Counted from the first letter of the stretch, positions 33,602-43,077 are shown. The stretch is DNA of 64,000 nt from SIRX01 sp965214475 (GCA_965214475.1 OZ243953.1:2790001-2854000); one strand, 5' to 3'. Notes: a model not told the origin generated them from the sequence alone. Program-made: numbers and translations.

Positions 33602-35158
33602 TTGTCGTAAGAAGACAAGGTATACCGTAACGAGCTTACGCCTGTAAGCTTTCTGAGGCGCAGCGCCTACGTATATCCGGATAAAGTCGCGGTCGTCCAC
33701 GGGGATCGACGTTACACGTACAAGGAGTTCGAAGGGCGGGTGAACCGGCTCGCGTCGAGGTTACAGGAGGTGGGGTTGCGGAAGGGCGATCGCGTGGCGT
33801 TTCTCTGCCCGAACATCCCGCCGATGCTGGAGGCGCACTACGCCGTGCCCGCCGCCGGGTGCGTTCTGGTGCCCATAAACACACGCCTCAGCGCCGAAAA
33901 TATAGATTACATTCTGGACCACTCCGGCGCTAAGATGCTCTTCGTGGACGCGGAGTTCCGGGACACGGTCGAGGCTTTCGAGAGCTCGGACCCGGAGATC
34001 GTCTGGATCGAGGACATCGGCGAGAGCGGCGACCCTTACGAAGACTACTTGCAGGAAGGCTCGACCGAGGCGCCGACGAGTGTGCTGGAGGATGAGGTGT
34101 AGTTGATTGCGATCAACTACACCTCGGGCACTACGGGCAGGCCTAAGTGCGCAATGTACAGCCACCGCGGTGCCTACCTGAACGCCCTGGGGGTCTCGAT
34201 GACAATGGAGGTGAACCCCCGCTCAGTCTACTTGTGGACCCTCCCGATGTTCCACTGCGACGGCTGGTGCTACACCTGTGGCGTTACGGCCGTTTCTGCC
34301 ACCCACGTCTGCCTGCGAAAGGTGGAGCCGGAGAGAATCTGGGAGCTATTAGAGGCCGAGAACATTACCCACTACTGCGCCGCCCCCACCGTTCAGATAG
34401 GCCTGGTAAACCACGACGATGCCCGCGAGCTGAACCACACGGTCTCCACCGCCATCGGCGGGGCGCCGCCGTCGCCGACGCTCCTCTCCCAGTTCGAGGA
34501 TCTGAACATACATCCCATCCACCTCTACGGGCTCACCGAGACCTATGGCCCCGACACCATTTGCGCCTGGCACGAAGACTGGCACGACCTCTCCGTCGAG
34601 GAGCGGGCAGCCCTGCTAGCCCGCCAGGGGCAGGCCCACGTAACGGCCAACATCGCCCGCGTCGTGGACGAGAACATGGAGGATGTGCCTTGGGACGGCG
34701 AAACCCTCGGGGAACTCGTAACCCGCGGTAACACCGTGATGCAGGGCTACTTCGAGCAGCCCGAAGAGACCACCGAGGACTTCGAGGGCGGCTGGTTCCA
34801 CACCGGGGACATCGCTGCCTGGCACGAGGACGGCTACGTGGAGATCCGGGACCGCAAAAAAGATATCATTGTCTCCGGCGGCGAGAATATCTCTACCGTC
34901 GAGGTGGAACAGGCCGTAGAAGGACACCCCGCCGTGCTCGAAGCCGCCGTGGTTGCCATACCCCACAAAAAATGGGGCGAGCGGCCCAAAGCATTCGCCA
35001 CCCTCAAGGATGGTGAGGACACCACAGAGAAAGAGATTCTGGAGTTCTGCCGCGACCGCCTGGCACACTTCAAATGCCCCGACGCGGTGGAGTTCCGGGA
35101 GCTTCCCAAGAGCGCTACGGGAAAAGTACAGAAGTACGAGCTGCGCGAGAAAGAGTAG
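33602..35158 (+). pseudogene. AMP-dependent acyl-CoA synthetase with two nonsense codons
   Basis: A single frame of about 518 codons reads as an acyl-CoA ligase (class I adenylate-forming): NELTPVSFLRRSAYVYPDKV, P-loop NYTSGTTGRPKCAMYSH, LYGLTETYGP, FHTGDIAAWHEDGY, and DRKKDIIVSGGENIS with the C-terminal Lys near KSATGKVQKYELR. Two stops lie in frame: TAA at 33608-33610, the third codon after a TTG with an AAAGGAGG site, and TAG at 34100-34102, inside EDEV-stop-LIAINYTSG. The TAG is one base from CAG, and family members have a residue there. Everything else is intact, so inactivation is recent, or the stops are errors. Substrate probably a medium-chain or aromatic acid. Confidence 0.85.
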
Positions 35159-35239
35159 GAGGGCCTAACCGGCGCACCGGCTGAACGTGCTTGACAGTTC
35201 CGGCAGACCGTATGTAAGCTACCGGGCATCGTTAGAAAA

Positions 35240-35342
35240 TCCGGCTTATCGAGCCGGAGATAGGGGAAATTAAAAATTAGGTGAAGATCGTCTTGAGGGA
35301 ATCTTCACGCTAACGCTATCGGCCAGTCAGGCAAGGTCTGAC
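35240..35342 (+). other. Three-hairpin 5' leader of the MFS transporter gene
   Basis: Three strong stems lie in order before the MFS start: TCCGGCT-TATCG-AGCCGGA (35240-35258), GTGAAGAT/ATCTTCAC with a 12-base loop (35281-35308), and GTCAG/CTGAC (35326-35342). They are separated by A/T-rich linkers. This looks like a structured leader RNA. I cannot match it to a known riboswitch class by eye. Confidence 0.4.
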
Positions 35343-35394
35343 CTGAGCCGGGCGGTACGTGAAGAGGCGATCATCCGGACGTTAAAGGAGGGGT

Positions 35395-36774
35395 ATGGCA
35401 ACGGCACCTAGTGCTCAGGGTACGGGGGAGATATCTCAGTTAGGGAAACACGCCGTACGGGGAGCCTGGATGGGCTTCTTTGTGGACATGTTCGACATCT
35501 ACCTGCCCATCATAGTGCTGGCTCCGGCCATAGCCTACTTTATCGCCCCGGAGATGAGCGCTTCCACGACCGCTATCGTGGGCGGCACTATCTTCGCGGC
35601 GACCCTGATCGGGCGGCCCATAGGAGCAGCCATCTTCGGGCACATCGGGGATACCGTTGGCAGGAAGCGCTCGACCATACTTGCCCTAACGGGCTCCGGG
35701 GTGGCGACGTTCCTCATGGCCTTGTTGCCAGGCTACGAATTTCTAGGCGTGCTAATCGTCGTTGTCTTCGTTGTTCTGCGCTTTATAAACGGTGTCTTCG
35801 TTGGCGGTGTGTACACGTCGGCGAACCCGTTGGCGATGGAGTACTCCCCGAAGGAGAAGCGAGGTTTCTACGGGTCTCTGATCATGACCGGCTACCCGCT
35901 GGCGTACGCGGCCATCTCCCTGATCACGCTGGTCCTGCTACAGTTCATACCGGCCGGCGGCCTGGACTCCCCATACGTGCAGTGGGGCTGGAGGATACCG
36001 TTCCTCATCAGCACCGTGTTGATCTTCTCACTCGTTTTTTACTTCGTTAATTCCGTGGCCGAGTCGCAACTTTTCGAAGCCGCCAAAGTGGGTGAAGAAG
36101 ACGACGAAGGTTCTCCCCTTATAGAACTGTTCAAGGGTGAAAACTTGCGGAGCTTTCTGCAGGTCTTCGTGCTGATGGGTGGTTTCTGGCTGACGCTCTA
36201 CGTACCATCGGCCATGCTGCCCGGACTGCTTACCTCCGAGCTAGATCTTTCGGGGACCAGTCTTACGATCACGCTGAGCATTGCCTTCCTGGTCCTCGCT
36301 GGGGGCTACCTGGCGGCGGGTGCGATTAGCCAGAGGATCGGACGTCGGCCGTTCTTGATCATCTCCTCCATCGTCATGGCGACCGTCGGTACCTTCCTCT
36401 TCTACCTGATCGTAGCCACCACTCCGCAAAACCTCTTCACCGTGATCGTTCTGGTAACGGCGGTCGTGGTGGTGGTAGTCTCGGTGTGGGGCCTGGCGAC
36501 CGTCTATATCATCGAGCGTTTCCAGATCGGGGTACGGGCGTCCGGCTTCGGCCTCGGCTACAGTCTGGCCGTTATTCCCCCGGCCTTCTACTCCTACTAT
36601 CAGTTGGGCCTGGCGAACTTCATGCCCTTCAAGTACACGCCGCTCCCCCTGCTGGTGATAGGGTCCGCGCTCATCCTCATCGGGGCGCTGTGGGGTCCGG
36701 AGACCAAGGATGTAGATTTCGCGGAAGACACAGAGGCCGCGGAAAGTGAAGCGTTGGAGAGTTCCAGGGCCTGA
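35395..36774 (+). CDS. Major facilitator superfamily transporter, metabolite:H+ symporter type
   Basis: A 459-residue, 12-TM carrier. The loop 2-3 signature is GHIGDTVGRKRSTI, and the matching GRRPF lies between TM8 and TM9. The layout and GFFVDMFDIYLPIIVLAPAI opening fit the MHS group that imports organic acids such as shikimate, proline/betaine or aromatic acids. Neighbouring acyl-CoA ligase, cyclase and nitrilase remnants suggest that it feeds a degradation route for a carboxylate or amide. The ATG follows AAAGGAGG. Unlike its enzyme neighbours, it is intact. Confidence 0.9.
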   Translation: MATAPSAQGTGEISQLGKHAVRGAWMGFFVDMFDIYLPIIVLAPAIAYFIAPEMSASTTAIVGGTIFAATLIGRPIGAAIFGHIGDTVGRKRSTILALTGSGVATFLMALLPGYEFLGVLIVVVFVVLRFINGVFVGGVYTSANPLAMEYSPKEKRGFYGSLIMTGYPLAYAAISLITLVLLQFIPAGGLDSPYVQWGWRIPFLISTVLIFSLVFYFVNSVAESQLFEAAKVGEEDDEGSPLIELFKGENLRSFLQVFVLMGGFWLTLYVPSAMLPGLLTSELDLSGTSLTITLSIAFLVLAGGYLAAGAISQRIGRRPFLIISSIVMATVGTFLFYLIVATTPQNLFTVIVLVTAVVVVVVSVWGLATVYIIERFQIGVRASGFGLGYSLAVIPPAFYSYYQLGLANFMPFKYTPLPLLVIGSALILIGALWGPETKDVDFAEDTEAAESEALESSRA

Positions 36775-36809
36775 GTAGGAGCGGGCGAAGCGAACGCCGA
36801 GACCCTGAG

Positions 36810-37626
36810 ATGAAACATAACCCGCAGGTTTTCGACCTGGAGCAGCCGCGGTTCGAGGGGATGCCGATATACGTTTCCCAACGACCCGGCTACTCTTACC
36901 TGCTCCATCGCCATCACGAAGACGAGTACCGACCCGAGGAGGCCGGTACGCGCACTAGCGCCGCCGGGATCGTCCTCTGCATGGAACACAGCGGTACCCA
37001 CATAGACGCCATCTGCCTACCAGGCGGACGGGCTGAAGCTCTTTGGGGGCATCCCCGTCAACCGAGAGGTGCAAACTCCCAAAGGGTTCACCACGCTCGG
37101 TGTCGAAGAGGTGCCGCCCATTATCTCGTCCGGCGTACTGCTGGATGTGGCGGCGGCCCACGAAAAGGAGGTTCTGGAGCCCGGCTACGCGGTGACGGCG
37201 GAAGACCTGCGCTCCTGCTGTGATCGGCAAAGCGTTAGCGTAGAGGCCGGTGACGTGGTGCTCGTGCGGACCGGAAACGCCCGTTACTGGAACTATCCCG
37301 ACCGGTACCTGGCCGGCCCAGGGGTGGCGACCGACGCCTCGAAGTGGCTCGCGCGGAAGGAAGTTCTGGCCGTGGGCGCGGACAACATGGCGTGGGACGT
37401 CAACGAGGAGGATCCGGAACTTGGCTGCACGTTGCCCGGACATCTGGTCCTGATCGCCCGACACGGTATCCACATAATCGAGAACCTCATGCTGGACGAA
37501 CTCGCCGCTGCCGGGTACTACCGCTTTCAGTTCGTCTGTATTCCGCTCAAGCTCGTCGGGGCGACCGGCTCTCCGGTGCGCCCTATCGCCATCGTCACCG
37601 GTGAGAAGTCCGGGTTGTCCGACTGA
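36810..37626 (+). pseudogene. Cyclase-family (KynB/isatin hydrolase-like) gene with a 1-nt frameshift
   Basis: The protein is a metal-dependent cyclase-family (PF04199-type) hydrolase. From ATG 36810 the frame runs to the active-site motif EHSGTHIDAI, then breaks at about 37019. Reading TGC-TAC instead of TGCCTAC restores YQADGLKLFGGIPVNREVQT and the rest of the family sequence to the TGA at 37626. So a single extra C inactivates the gene or is an error. In family members the His and Asp of the HxGTHxD motif bind metal. Relatives hydrolyse N-formylkynurenine, isatin or similar cyclic amides. Confidence 0.82.
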
Positions 37627-37637
37627 GGAGGTAGAAA

Positions 37638-37724
37638 ATGTCTAAAGGCTCGTTTACGGTAGCCGCAGTTCAGGTCGCACCGGTCCTGCCGTTCGACAAA
37701 GAGAAGACCGTAGACAAAGTCTAA
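37638..37724 (+). pseudogene. Nitrilase/carbon-nitrogen hydrolase, N-terminal stub
   Basis: Twenty-eight codons with a GAGG site read MSKGSFTVAAVQVAPV and FDKEKTVDKV, then TAA. This is the first beta strand and helix of the nitrilase superfamily (VAAVQxxPVxxDxxxTVxK). The catalytic Glu-Lys-Cys region is entirely missing, and the next gene starts 40 bp later, so a deletion of about 900 bp is implied. Confidence 0.7.
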
Positions 37725-37764
37725 CCGGACCGAAGTATAGACTTCATTCGTCCGACAGGAGATT

Positions 37765-38841
37765 ATGGCGAGTTTAGACACCAGAATTACAAAACTATTA
37801 AACATCGAACACCCTATCGTTCAGGCTCCGATGGCGGGGGGAGCGACTACCCCCGGGCTCGTAGCCGCTGTCTCCAATGCCGGGGGCCTGGGCTCTTTGG
37901 GTGCGGGTTACACCCCTCCGGACGTGCTGCGGGAGACGATCTCTCACATAAGGAATCTCACGGATAGAGCCTTTGCCGTCAACCTGTTCGTCCCCGAGGC
38001 GTTCGAGGTAAATACAGAACTGGTGGATCACTCCAACGACCTGATGCAGCCGTACCGAGAAGACCTGGGAATAAAAACCCCCACCGGTATCGACTCCTAC
38101 TCCCCTCTATTCGAGGATCAGTTGGACGTGGTGCTCGAAGAACGGGTTCCGGTCTTCAGCTTCACTTTCGGTGTGCCGGAGGAGAGACAGCTTTCCGAAC
38201 TGAAGGAAGCCGGCACCACAGTCATCGGCACAACCACCACCGTGCGGGAGGCGCTGGCGCTTGAAGAGGCTGGTGTGGACGCCGTCGTCAGCCAGGGCGC
38301 AGAGGCCGGCGGACACCGCGGGACTTTCCTCGGCGACTTCAACGAGGCCCTGGTGGGCACGATGGCACTGGTGCCACAACTGGCAGATGCCGTAAGTGTT
38401 CCGGTCGTCGCCTCCGGGGGCATCATGGATGGGAGAGGTCTGGCGGCGGCGCTCGTCCTGGGTGCCGAAGCAGTCCAGATGGGAACTGCTTTTCTGACCA
38501 CGCAAGAGAGCGGCGCGCATCCCGAGTACAAGAAGGCCGTGCTCAGGTCCGTCGAGGAGGATACTGCGATTACCCGTACTTTCTCCGGGAAGCCGGCTCG
38601 TGGAATCCAAAACCGTTTCATGCTGGAGATGGATGAGCATGAGGGAAGGATCCCACCCTACCCGGTACAGAACGCCTGGACCAAAGATATCCGCAGCGCC
38701 GCCCAGGAGCAGAACCGTCCGGAGTTCATGTCGCTCTGGGCCGGGCAGGCTTCCCACATGGCCCGATCACAGTCCGCCGCCGAGTTGGTCGAGAGGGTGA
38801 TTGACGAGGCCAATACTGCGCTGCAAAGAGGGCGCGAGTAG
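37765..38841 (+). CDS. Nitronate monooxygenase (2-nitropropane dioxygenase-like)
   Basis: A 358-residue FMN-dependent TIM-barrel enzyme that oxidises alkyl nitronates to carbonyls and nitrite. Visible: PIVQAPMAGGATTPGLVAAV at the N terminus, VSQGAEAGGHRGTF with the catalytic His, VVASGGIMDGRGLAAAL and LGAEAVQMGTAFL for phosphate binding. These match class I NMO. The ATG at 37765 follows AGGAG. It directly follows the truncated nitrilase; with the cyclase and ligase it makes a cluster suited to a nitrogen-containing compound. Confidence 0.9.
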   Translation: MASLDTRITKLLNIEHPIVQAPMAGGATTPGLVAAVSNAGGLGSLGAGYTPPDVLRETISHIRNLTDRAFAVNLFVPEAFEVNTELVDHSNDLMQPYREDLGIKTPTGIDSYSPLFEDQLDVVLEERVPVFSFTFGVPEERQLSELKEAGTTVIGTTTTVREALALEEAGVDAVVSQGAEAGGHRGTFLGDFNEALVGTMALVPQLADAVSVPVVASGGIMDGRGLAAALVLGAEAVQMGTAFLTTQESGAHPEYKKAVLRSVEEDTAITRTFSGKPARGIQNRFMLEMDEHEGRIPPYPVQNAWTKDIRSAAQEQNRPEFMSLWAGQASHMARSQSAAELVERVIDEANTALQRGRE

Positions 38842-38904
38842 CCAGACATGAATTCGTAGACAGATAGGATGCCTGATCGTGTACTGGCCTGGCAGCCGGT
38901 GAAG

Positions 38905-38919
38905 GTGCATAATATGCAC
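38905..38919. promoter_or_regulatory. Perfect inverted repeat upstream of the LLM gene
   Basis: GTGCAT-AAT-ATGCAC lies 26 bp before the start of the LLM oxidoreductase gene and may be an operator or short hairpin. Confidence 0.35.
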
Positions 38920-38944
38920 GGTTTAGATTATGAGGAGGACGAGT

Positions 38945-39733
38945 ATGGCGGTACGGGTCGGGGCGCAAATACACCCACAGCACGCAAGTTACGAGCAGAT
39001 GCGCGATGCGTGGCAGCGGGTGGAGGAGATGGGGGCGGACACGCTCTTTACCTGGGATCACTTTTTCCCACTGTACGGCGAATCGGAGGGCAAGCATTTT
39101 GAATGTTGGACGCTGCTGGCGGCGATGGCCGAAGTTACGGAGCGAGTGGAGTTCGGGGCGCTGGTTACGTGCAACTCTTATCGCAACGCGAACTTGCTGG
39201 CGGACATGGCCCGGACCGTGGATCACATCTCAGGGGGACGCATGATCCTCGGCATAGGCTCCGGTTGGTTCGAGAAGGACTACGAAGAGTACGGTTACGA
39301 TTTCAAAACTGCCCCCGACCGGCTCCGTGACCTGGACGCCGCGATGCCGGAGATAGAAGACCGTCTCGGAAAGCTGAATCCGACGCCGGTGCGGGAACCG
39401 CTGCCTATCATGATCGGGGGTGGTGGCGAGAAGGTCACACTCCGCATCGTGGCCCAGCACGCCCACATTTGGAATGGCTTCGGCGACCCGCAAGAAGCCG
39501 GGCGTAAGAGCGGCATCCTTGATGGTTGGTGCGAGGAAGTCGGCCGCGACCCGAAAGAGATAGAGCGTTCCATACTGGGAGATCCGGACCGGATCATAGG
39601 GAACGAAGATGGCTACGTCGAGAACGGCATAACCCACCTGATCCTGGGCTTCAACGGCCCGGACTACGACCTCTCGCCCCTGGAGAAGCTCATCGCCTGG
39701 CGCGACGAGTACCGCGAGCGCGAGGCGAGCTAG
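38945..39733 (+). CDS. LLM-class oxidoreductase, probably F420-dependent
   Basis: A 262-residue luciferase-like monooxygenase-fold enzyme. Typical stretches: TLFTWDHFFP, GALVTCNSYRNANLLADMA, DHISGGRMILGIGSGWFEKDY and PIMIGGGGEKVTLRIVAQHA. The class in actinobacteria generally uses coenzyme F420. ATG 38945 is chosen over 38930 because GAGGAGG ends seven bases before it. The next gene starts directly after its stop codon, so the two are co-translated. Confidence 0.87.
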   Translation: MAVRVGAQIHPQHASYEQMRDAWQRVEEMGADTLFTWDHFFPLYGESEGKHFECWTLLAAMAEVTERVEFGALVTCNSYRNANLLADMARTVDHISGGRMILGIGSGWFEKDYEEYGYDFKTAPDRLRDLDAAMPEIEDRLGKLNPTPVREPLPIMIGGGGEKVTLRIVAQHAHIWNGFGDPQEAGRKSGILDGWCEEVGRDPKEIERSILGDPDRIIGNEDGYVENGITHLILGFNGPDYDLSPLEKLIAWRDEYREREAS

Positions 39734-40636
39734 ATGGCCTCCTGGACCCCGGAGCGCGTCCCGGGCGAGGTGGAGTTGGCGATCTGGCACACTGGAACCG
39801 GCGACGAACCGCTCATCTGCATTCACGGCATCACCGCCCAACACCGGGCCTTCAACGACCTGGCACAGCATTTGGCACAAGAGTACGAGCTGATCGGCAT
39901 TGACCTGCGAGGACGGGGCGATTCCGGCAAACCGGAGTCCGGCTACGGCCTGGAAGTGCATGCGGCGGACGTGATGCGGATACTCGACCACCTGGGCCTC
40001 GAAAGCGCCGTGCTCGTTGGGCATTCGATGGGCGGTTTCGTCGGCTTGCAAGCGGCCCTCGCGTACCCTGACCGCGTGCGGGCGCTGGTGCTGCTCGACG
40101 GCGGCTGGCCGCGGCAGGAGATTTCGGAAGAAGAGTTGACAGAAGAGCAGAAAGAGGAGTTGGAGGAGGCCCGGCAAGGGTTGGAGCGGGCGTATAGCCG
40201 CCTCAATATGGTCTTCGAGAGTCCGGACGACTACCTGAACTTCTGGTTCCCCGACCAGGGGCTCACGATGGAAGACCTTCCGCCCGGGCTCGCAGACTAC
40301 TACCGCTATGACCTGAGCGAGGTAGAGGGCGGGCATCAACCTAAAGCCTCACTTGATGCCGTGGGGGAGGACTCACCTCAGATATCTTCCAGCGTCCCAA
40401 CCGCCGACCAGATGCGCGGCGTGAATTGCCCGGTCGCCCTGATCCACCCTACCGAAGGATTCTTGCCGGGGAGTTCGCCACTTGTCTCCGAGTCTGCCCG
40501 CACCCAGATGGGTGAAGTCCTCGATCTCCGCTCGGACACGGTGCTCGAAGATGCCAACCACTACACGATGCTGTGGGGAGAATACTCTCGCGAGTCCGTC
40601 GACGCCATCCGGGACTTTCTTAGGAGCGTCGGTTAG
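39734..40636 (+). CDS. Alpha/beta hydrolase
   Basis: A 300-residue alpha/beta hydrolase with the oxyanion loop ICIHGITAQHRAF, GIDLRGRGDSGKP, nucleophile elbow VGHSMGGFVGLQAA and a terminal catalytic His in EDANHYTMLWGE. The order and spacing fit epoxide hydrolase/haloalkane dehalogenase-like esterases. It begins at the base after the stop of the LLM enzyme gene (TAG then ATG), so they form a functional pair. Its 3' end overlaps the next, convergent gene by four bases. Confidence 0.87.
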   Translation: MASWTPERVPGEVELAIWHTGTGDEPLICIHGITAQHRAFNDLAQHLAQEYELIGIDLRGRGDSGKPESGYGLEVHAADVMRILDHLGLESAVLVGHSMGGFVGLQAALAYPDRVRALVLLDGGWPRQEISEEELTEEQKEELEEARQGLERAYSRLNMVFESPDDYLNFWFPDQGLTMEDLPPGLADYYRYDLSEVEGGHQPKASLDAVGEDSPQISSSVPTADQMRGVNCPVALIHPTEGFLPGSSPLVSESARTQMGEVLDLRSDTVLEDANHYTMLWGEYSRESVDAIRDFLRSVG

Positions 40637-41460
40637 CGGGCCGGCCCCGCTTCCACTCGACGCAACATCTCATCCGGCGAGCCACGATTGTCGCGGATGC
40701 TCTCCAGCCACCATGTCACGCCCGCCTCAGCGTAGGCTTGGGGTAACGCGGGGTCGCCCGGCTCCGAGTAGCCGTCCATAGCCACGTCGAAGGGCGTGCC
40801 GGAGGTTCGGTGACGCCTTATCTCAGCCGTCATTTCCGCTATCTGTTCGGGGCTCTTGGACATACTGATCGTACCGTCCAGGGGCGTGGCGCTGGCGAGC
40901 CAGCCGTCCCACCGGGCGGCGCGTCGCAGGGCGGGTTTGGCTTCGCCCCCGACCCAGATGGGAACCCGCGGCCGTTGCACCGGAAGCGGCGCCAATGCAA
41001 TCCCCTCGACCGTGTAATGCTCCCCACGATGCGTAACCTCTTCTCCGGACATAAGCTGGTCCAAAACGGTGAGCCCCTCGTCGAGCATCGCGGCCCGCTC
41101 CTTTGCGTCGCCGGGATCTCCGAACGCCGTGAACTCTCGCGTCACGCCACCGAGTCCGGCGCCGAAGATGACTCGGCCGCCACTCAAAATATCCAGGGTC
41201 GCTAGCGCGTTCGATATCACGTGCGGGCGACGACGGGCGAGTGGGCTAATGTCGGTTCCTATCTTGATACGGTTGGTCGAGGCCGCTACGGCGGAAAGGA
41301 CAACCCACGGGTCGGCAGAAGGAGCGTTCCACACGAAGCCGAGGTGATCCCAGACAAAAAAGCCTTCCCAGCCGGCGTCTTCGGCCGTCCGCGCCAACCG
41401 AACCGCCTCACGCGGGTCAGAGTAAGCGCCCATGTTGGAGATCACGACACCGTGATGCAC
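40633..41460 (-). CDS. LLM-class F420-type oxidoreductase, second copy
   Basis: A 275-residue luciferase-like enzyme, distinct from the copy at 38.9 kb: MHHGVVISNMGAYSDPREAV, FFVWDHLGFVWN, IGTDISPLARRRPHVISN, LDILSGGRVIFGAGLGG, and VPIWVGGEAKPALRRAARW. The start is GTG 41460 with GGAAGGAG upstream. Convergent with the alpha/beta hydrolase gene. Substrate unknown. Confidence 0.85.
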   Translation of the reverse strand: MHHGVVISNMGAYSDPREAVRLARTAEDAGWEGFFVWDHLGFVWNAPSADPWVVLSAVAASTNRIKIGTDISPLARRRPHVISNALATLDILSGGRVIFGAGLGGVTREFTAFGDPGDAKERAAMLDEGLTVLDQLMSGEEVTHRGEHYTVEGIALAPLPVQRPRVPIWVGGEAKPALRRAARWDGWLASATPLDGTISMSKSPEQIAEMTAEIRRHRTSGTPFDVAMDGYSEPGDPALPQAYAEAGVTWWLESIRDNRGSPDEMLRRVEAGPAR

Positions 41461-41565
41461 TAGCGTTGCTCCTTCCTGAGAAGTTGCGAAGCAATACTAA
41501 TCTCGAAAGCGTGGATAAACCAGCGTCGGTTCCCCGCCACCCGCAAAACCGTGGCCGAAATGTCT

Positions 41566-42969
41566 CTACGCGGTGACCGACGGCCTGTTGGCTGCTTCCC
41601 AGCCTTCGTAGCTGCCTTCCAGTTCGATCACGTTATCGAAGCCAGCAGCGCGCAGGGCGCTCGCAACCACCGCGTTGCGGGCCCCGGTCTGGCAGTGCGT
41701 GACGATAGGCCTGTCTTCGGGCAGCTCATCCAGATGCCACAGCACCCGCCCGCCGTGGACCTGGTTCGCTTCTGGGATGTGCCCGGCCTCGTACTCGCTC
41801 TTGGCCCGCACGTCCAACACGAACGGATCTTCGAGCTTCTCCAGGTCGTCGAGTGAGACGGTCGGGACCTTCTCTTTCTCGAGTCCTTCGAGGCTGGTCA
41901 CGTAGCCCACCATGTTGTCAATGCCCACATAGGAGAGCTTGTCGCGCAGATAGTTCGCACCTTCCTTGTCGTTTGCCAGCACCACGATGGGCCGGTCGTC
42001 TTTCTCAGGATCTATAACCCACGAAGCCCAACTGGCGAAGTTGTTGCCCGCCGTAACGTTCAAAGAGCCGGGTACAGCACCCGCGACAAAATCTTCGGGT
42101 GCCCGCGTATCTATAAAGATGATTTCGTCCCGGTCGAGCCCCTCCTTTAGCGTACCGGCTTCGTATTCAACCAGCGGTTGACGTTCGCCTAGTAGCTCGG
42201 GGCCGCCTTTGTTCTGACGCTTCATACGCCCGAAGTAGACCGGCGCATCGGGCTGGTCCGCGAGCAGCGAGTCGACAAATCCTTCCTCGTCGTTATTCTC
42301 GAGGAGCCGGCCCCACCAAGAGAAAAGTCGCTCGTAGCCTACCGTCGAGGTCGGCACTGCTCCTAACGCCTTCCCGCAAGAACTACCAGCGCCGTGGCCC
42401 GGCCACACCTGCACGTAGTCCGGCAAGTTCAAGAACTTCTCGCGCAAACTCTCGAACATCTGTTTCGCACCCACGAAACGCGTGTCTTCCCCGCCGGCTG
42501 CTTCGTCCAAAAGGTCCGGCCTACCAAGATCCCCGACAAATACGAAGTCCCCCGTGAGGATAAAGCCCGGTTCGTCAGTCATGGCGCCGTCCGTAACCAG
42601 GAAGGAGATGTGCTCTGGTGTGTGGCCTGGTGTGTGAACCGCCCTAATGACAATGTTACCGATCTTTATCTCACTACCATCGTAGAGCTTCTCGCCCTCG
42701 AAGCCGTACTTCCAGTCTTCATCTCCCTCGTCCGAGAGATATAGCGTGGCCCCTGTAGCCTTCGCCAACTCCCGTGAGCCCGAGAGGAAGTCTGCGTGGA
42801 TGTGGGTTTCGGTGACCGCCACAATCTCCATGTCTTCATCCTCGGCCTTGTCCAGATACACTTGCACGTCGCGCCGGGGATCGACGACCACAGCCGTTCC
42901 ATTCGCCTGACACCCGATGAAGTAACTGGCCTGTGCCAAGTCCTCGTCGTAAATCCTCTCGAATAACAT
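41566..42969 (-). CDS. Metallo-beta-lactamase hydrolase with two rhodanese domains
   Basis: A 467-residue fusion. Residues about 1-220 are a metallo-beta-lactamase domain of the persulfide-dioxygenase/glyoxalase II type: THIHADFLSG, a Zn-binding HTPGHTPEHIS, and GDFVFVGDLGRPDL. Two rhodanese domains follow (about 275-365 and 375-467). The first lacks the catalytic Cys (VVLANDKEG), the second has it (THCQTGARN). This layout fits sulfide/persulfide handling (ETHE1-CstB-like). The gene has a consensus promoter overlapped by an inverted repeat, and SulP and ArsR genes lie nearby. Confidence 0.9.
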   Translation of the reverse strand: MLFERIYDEDLAQASYFIGCQANGTAVVVDPRRDVQVYLDKAEDEDMEIVAVTETHIHADFLSGSRELAKATGATLYLSDEGDEDWKYGFEGEKLYDGSEIKIGNIVIRAVHTPGHTPEHISFLVTDGAMTDEPGFILTGDFVFVGDLGRPDLLDEAAGGEDTRFVGAKQMFESLREKFLNLPDYVQVWPGHGAGSSCGKALGAVPTSTVGYERLFSWWGRLLENNDEEGFVDSLLADQPDAPVYFGRMKRQNKGGPELLGERQPLVEYEAGTLKEGLDRDEIIFIDTRAPEDFVAGAVPGSLNVTAGNNFASWASWVIDPEKDDRPIVVLANDKEGANYLRDKLSYVGIDNMVGYVTSLEGLEKEKVPTVSLDDLEKLEDPFVLDVRAKSEYEAGHIPEANQVHGGRVLWHLDELPEDRPIVTHCQTGARNAVVASALRAAGFDNVIELEGSYEGWEAANRPSVTA

Positions 42970-43006
42970 AACCCGCTCCTCTCAAAGTTCTAATCTTAGC
43001 CGATAC

Positions 43007-43026
43007 TAGACAGATATTACCGTCTA
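43007..43026. promoter_or_regulatory. Operator-like inverted repeat over the MBL-rhodanese -10 box
   Basis: TAGAC (43007-43011) and GTCTA (43022-43026) frame the -10 hexamer exactly, a position where a bound repressor would block transcription. The nearby ArsR-type regulator is a natural candidate. Confidence 0.45.
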
Positions 43027-43042
43027 AATATCTATATGTCAA
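43014..43042 (-). promoter_or_regulatory. Consensus promoter of the MBL-rhodanese gene
   Basis: On the minus strand TTGACA (43042-43037), a 17-bp spacer and TAATAT (43019-43014). It lies about 45 bp before the ATG at 42969. Confidence 0.75.
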
Positions 43043-43077
43043 TAAAGTAGTGTAATCTTGACACGTCGTGTCGGGTT

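Noticed and set aside
34100..34102. The in-frame TAG of the acyl-CoA ligase as a recoded (pyrrolysine) codon
   Set aside because: Pyrrolysine occurs mainly in methylamine methyltransferases; the gene also has a TAA at codon 3, and CAG to TAG is a simple mutation.
39230..40339. A 369-codon minus-strand frame under the LLM/hydrolase pair
   Set aside because: It is antisense to two well-supported co-translated genes and carries no recognisable motif.
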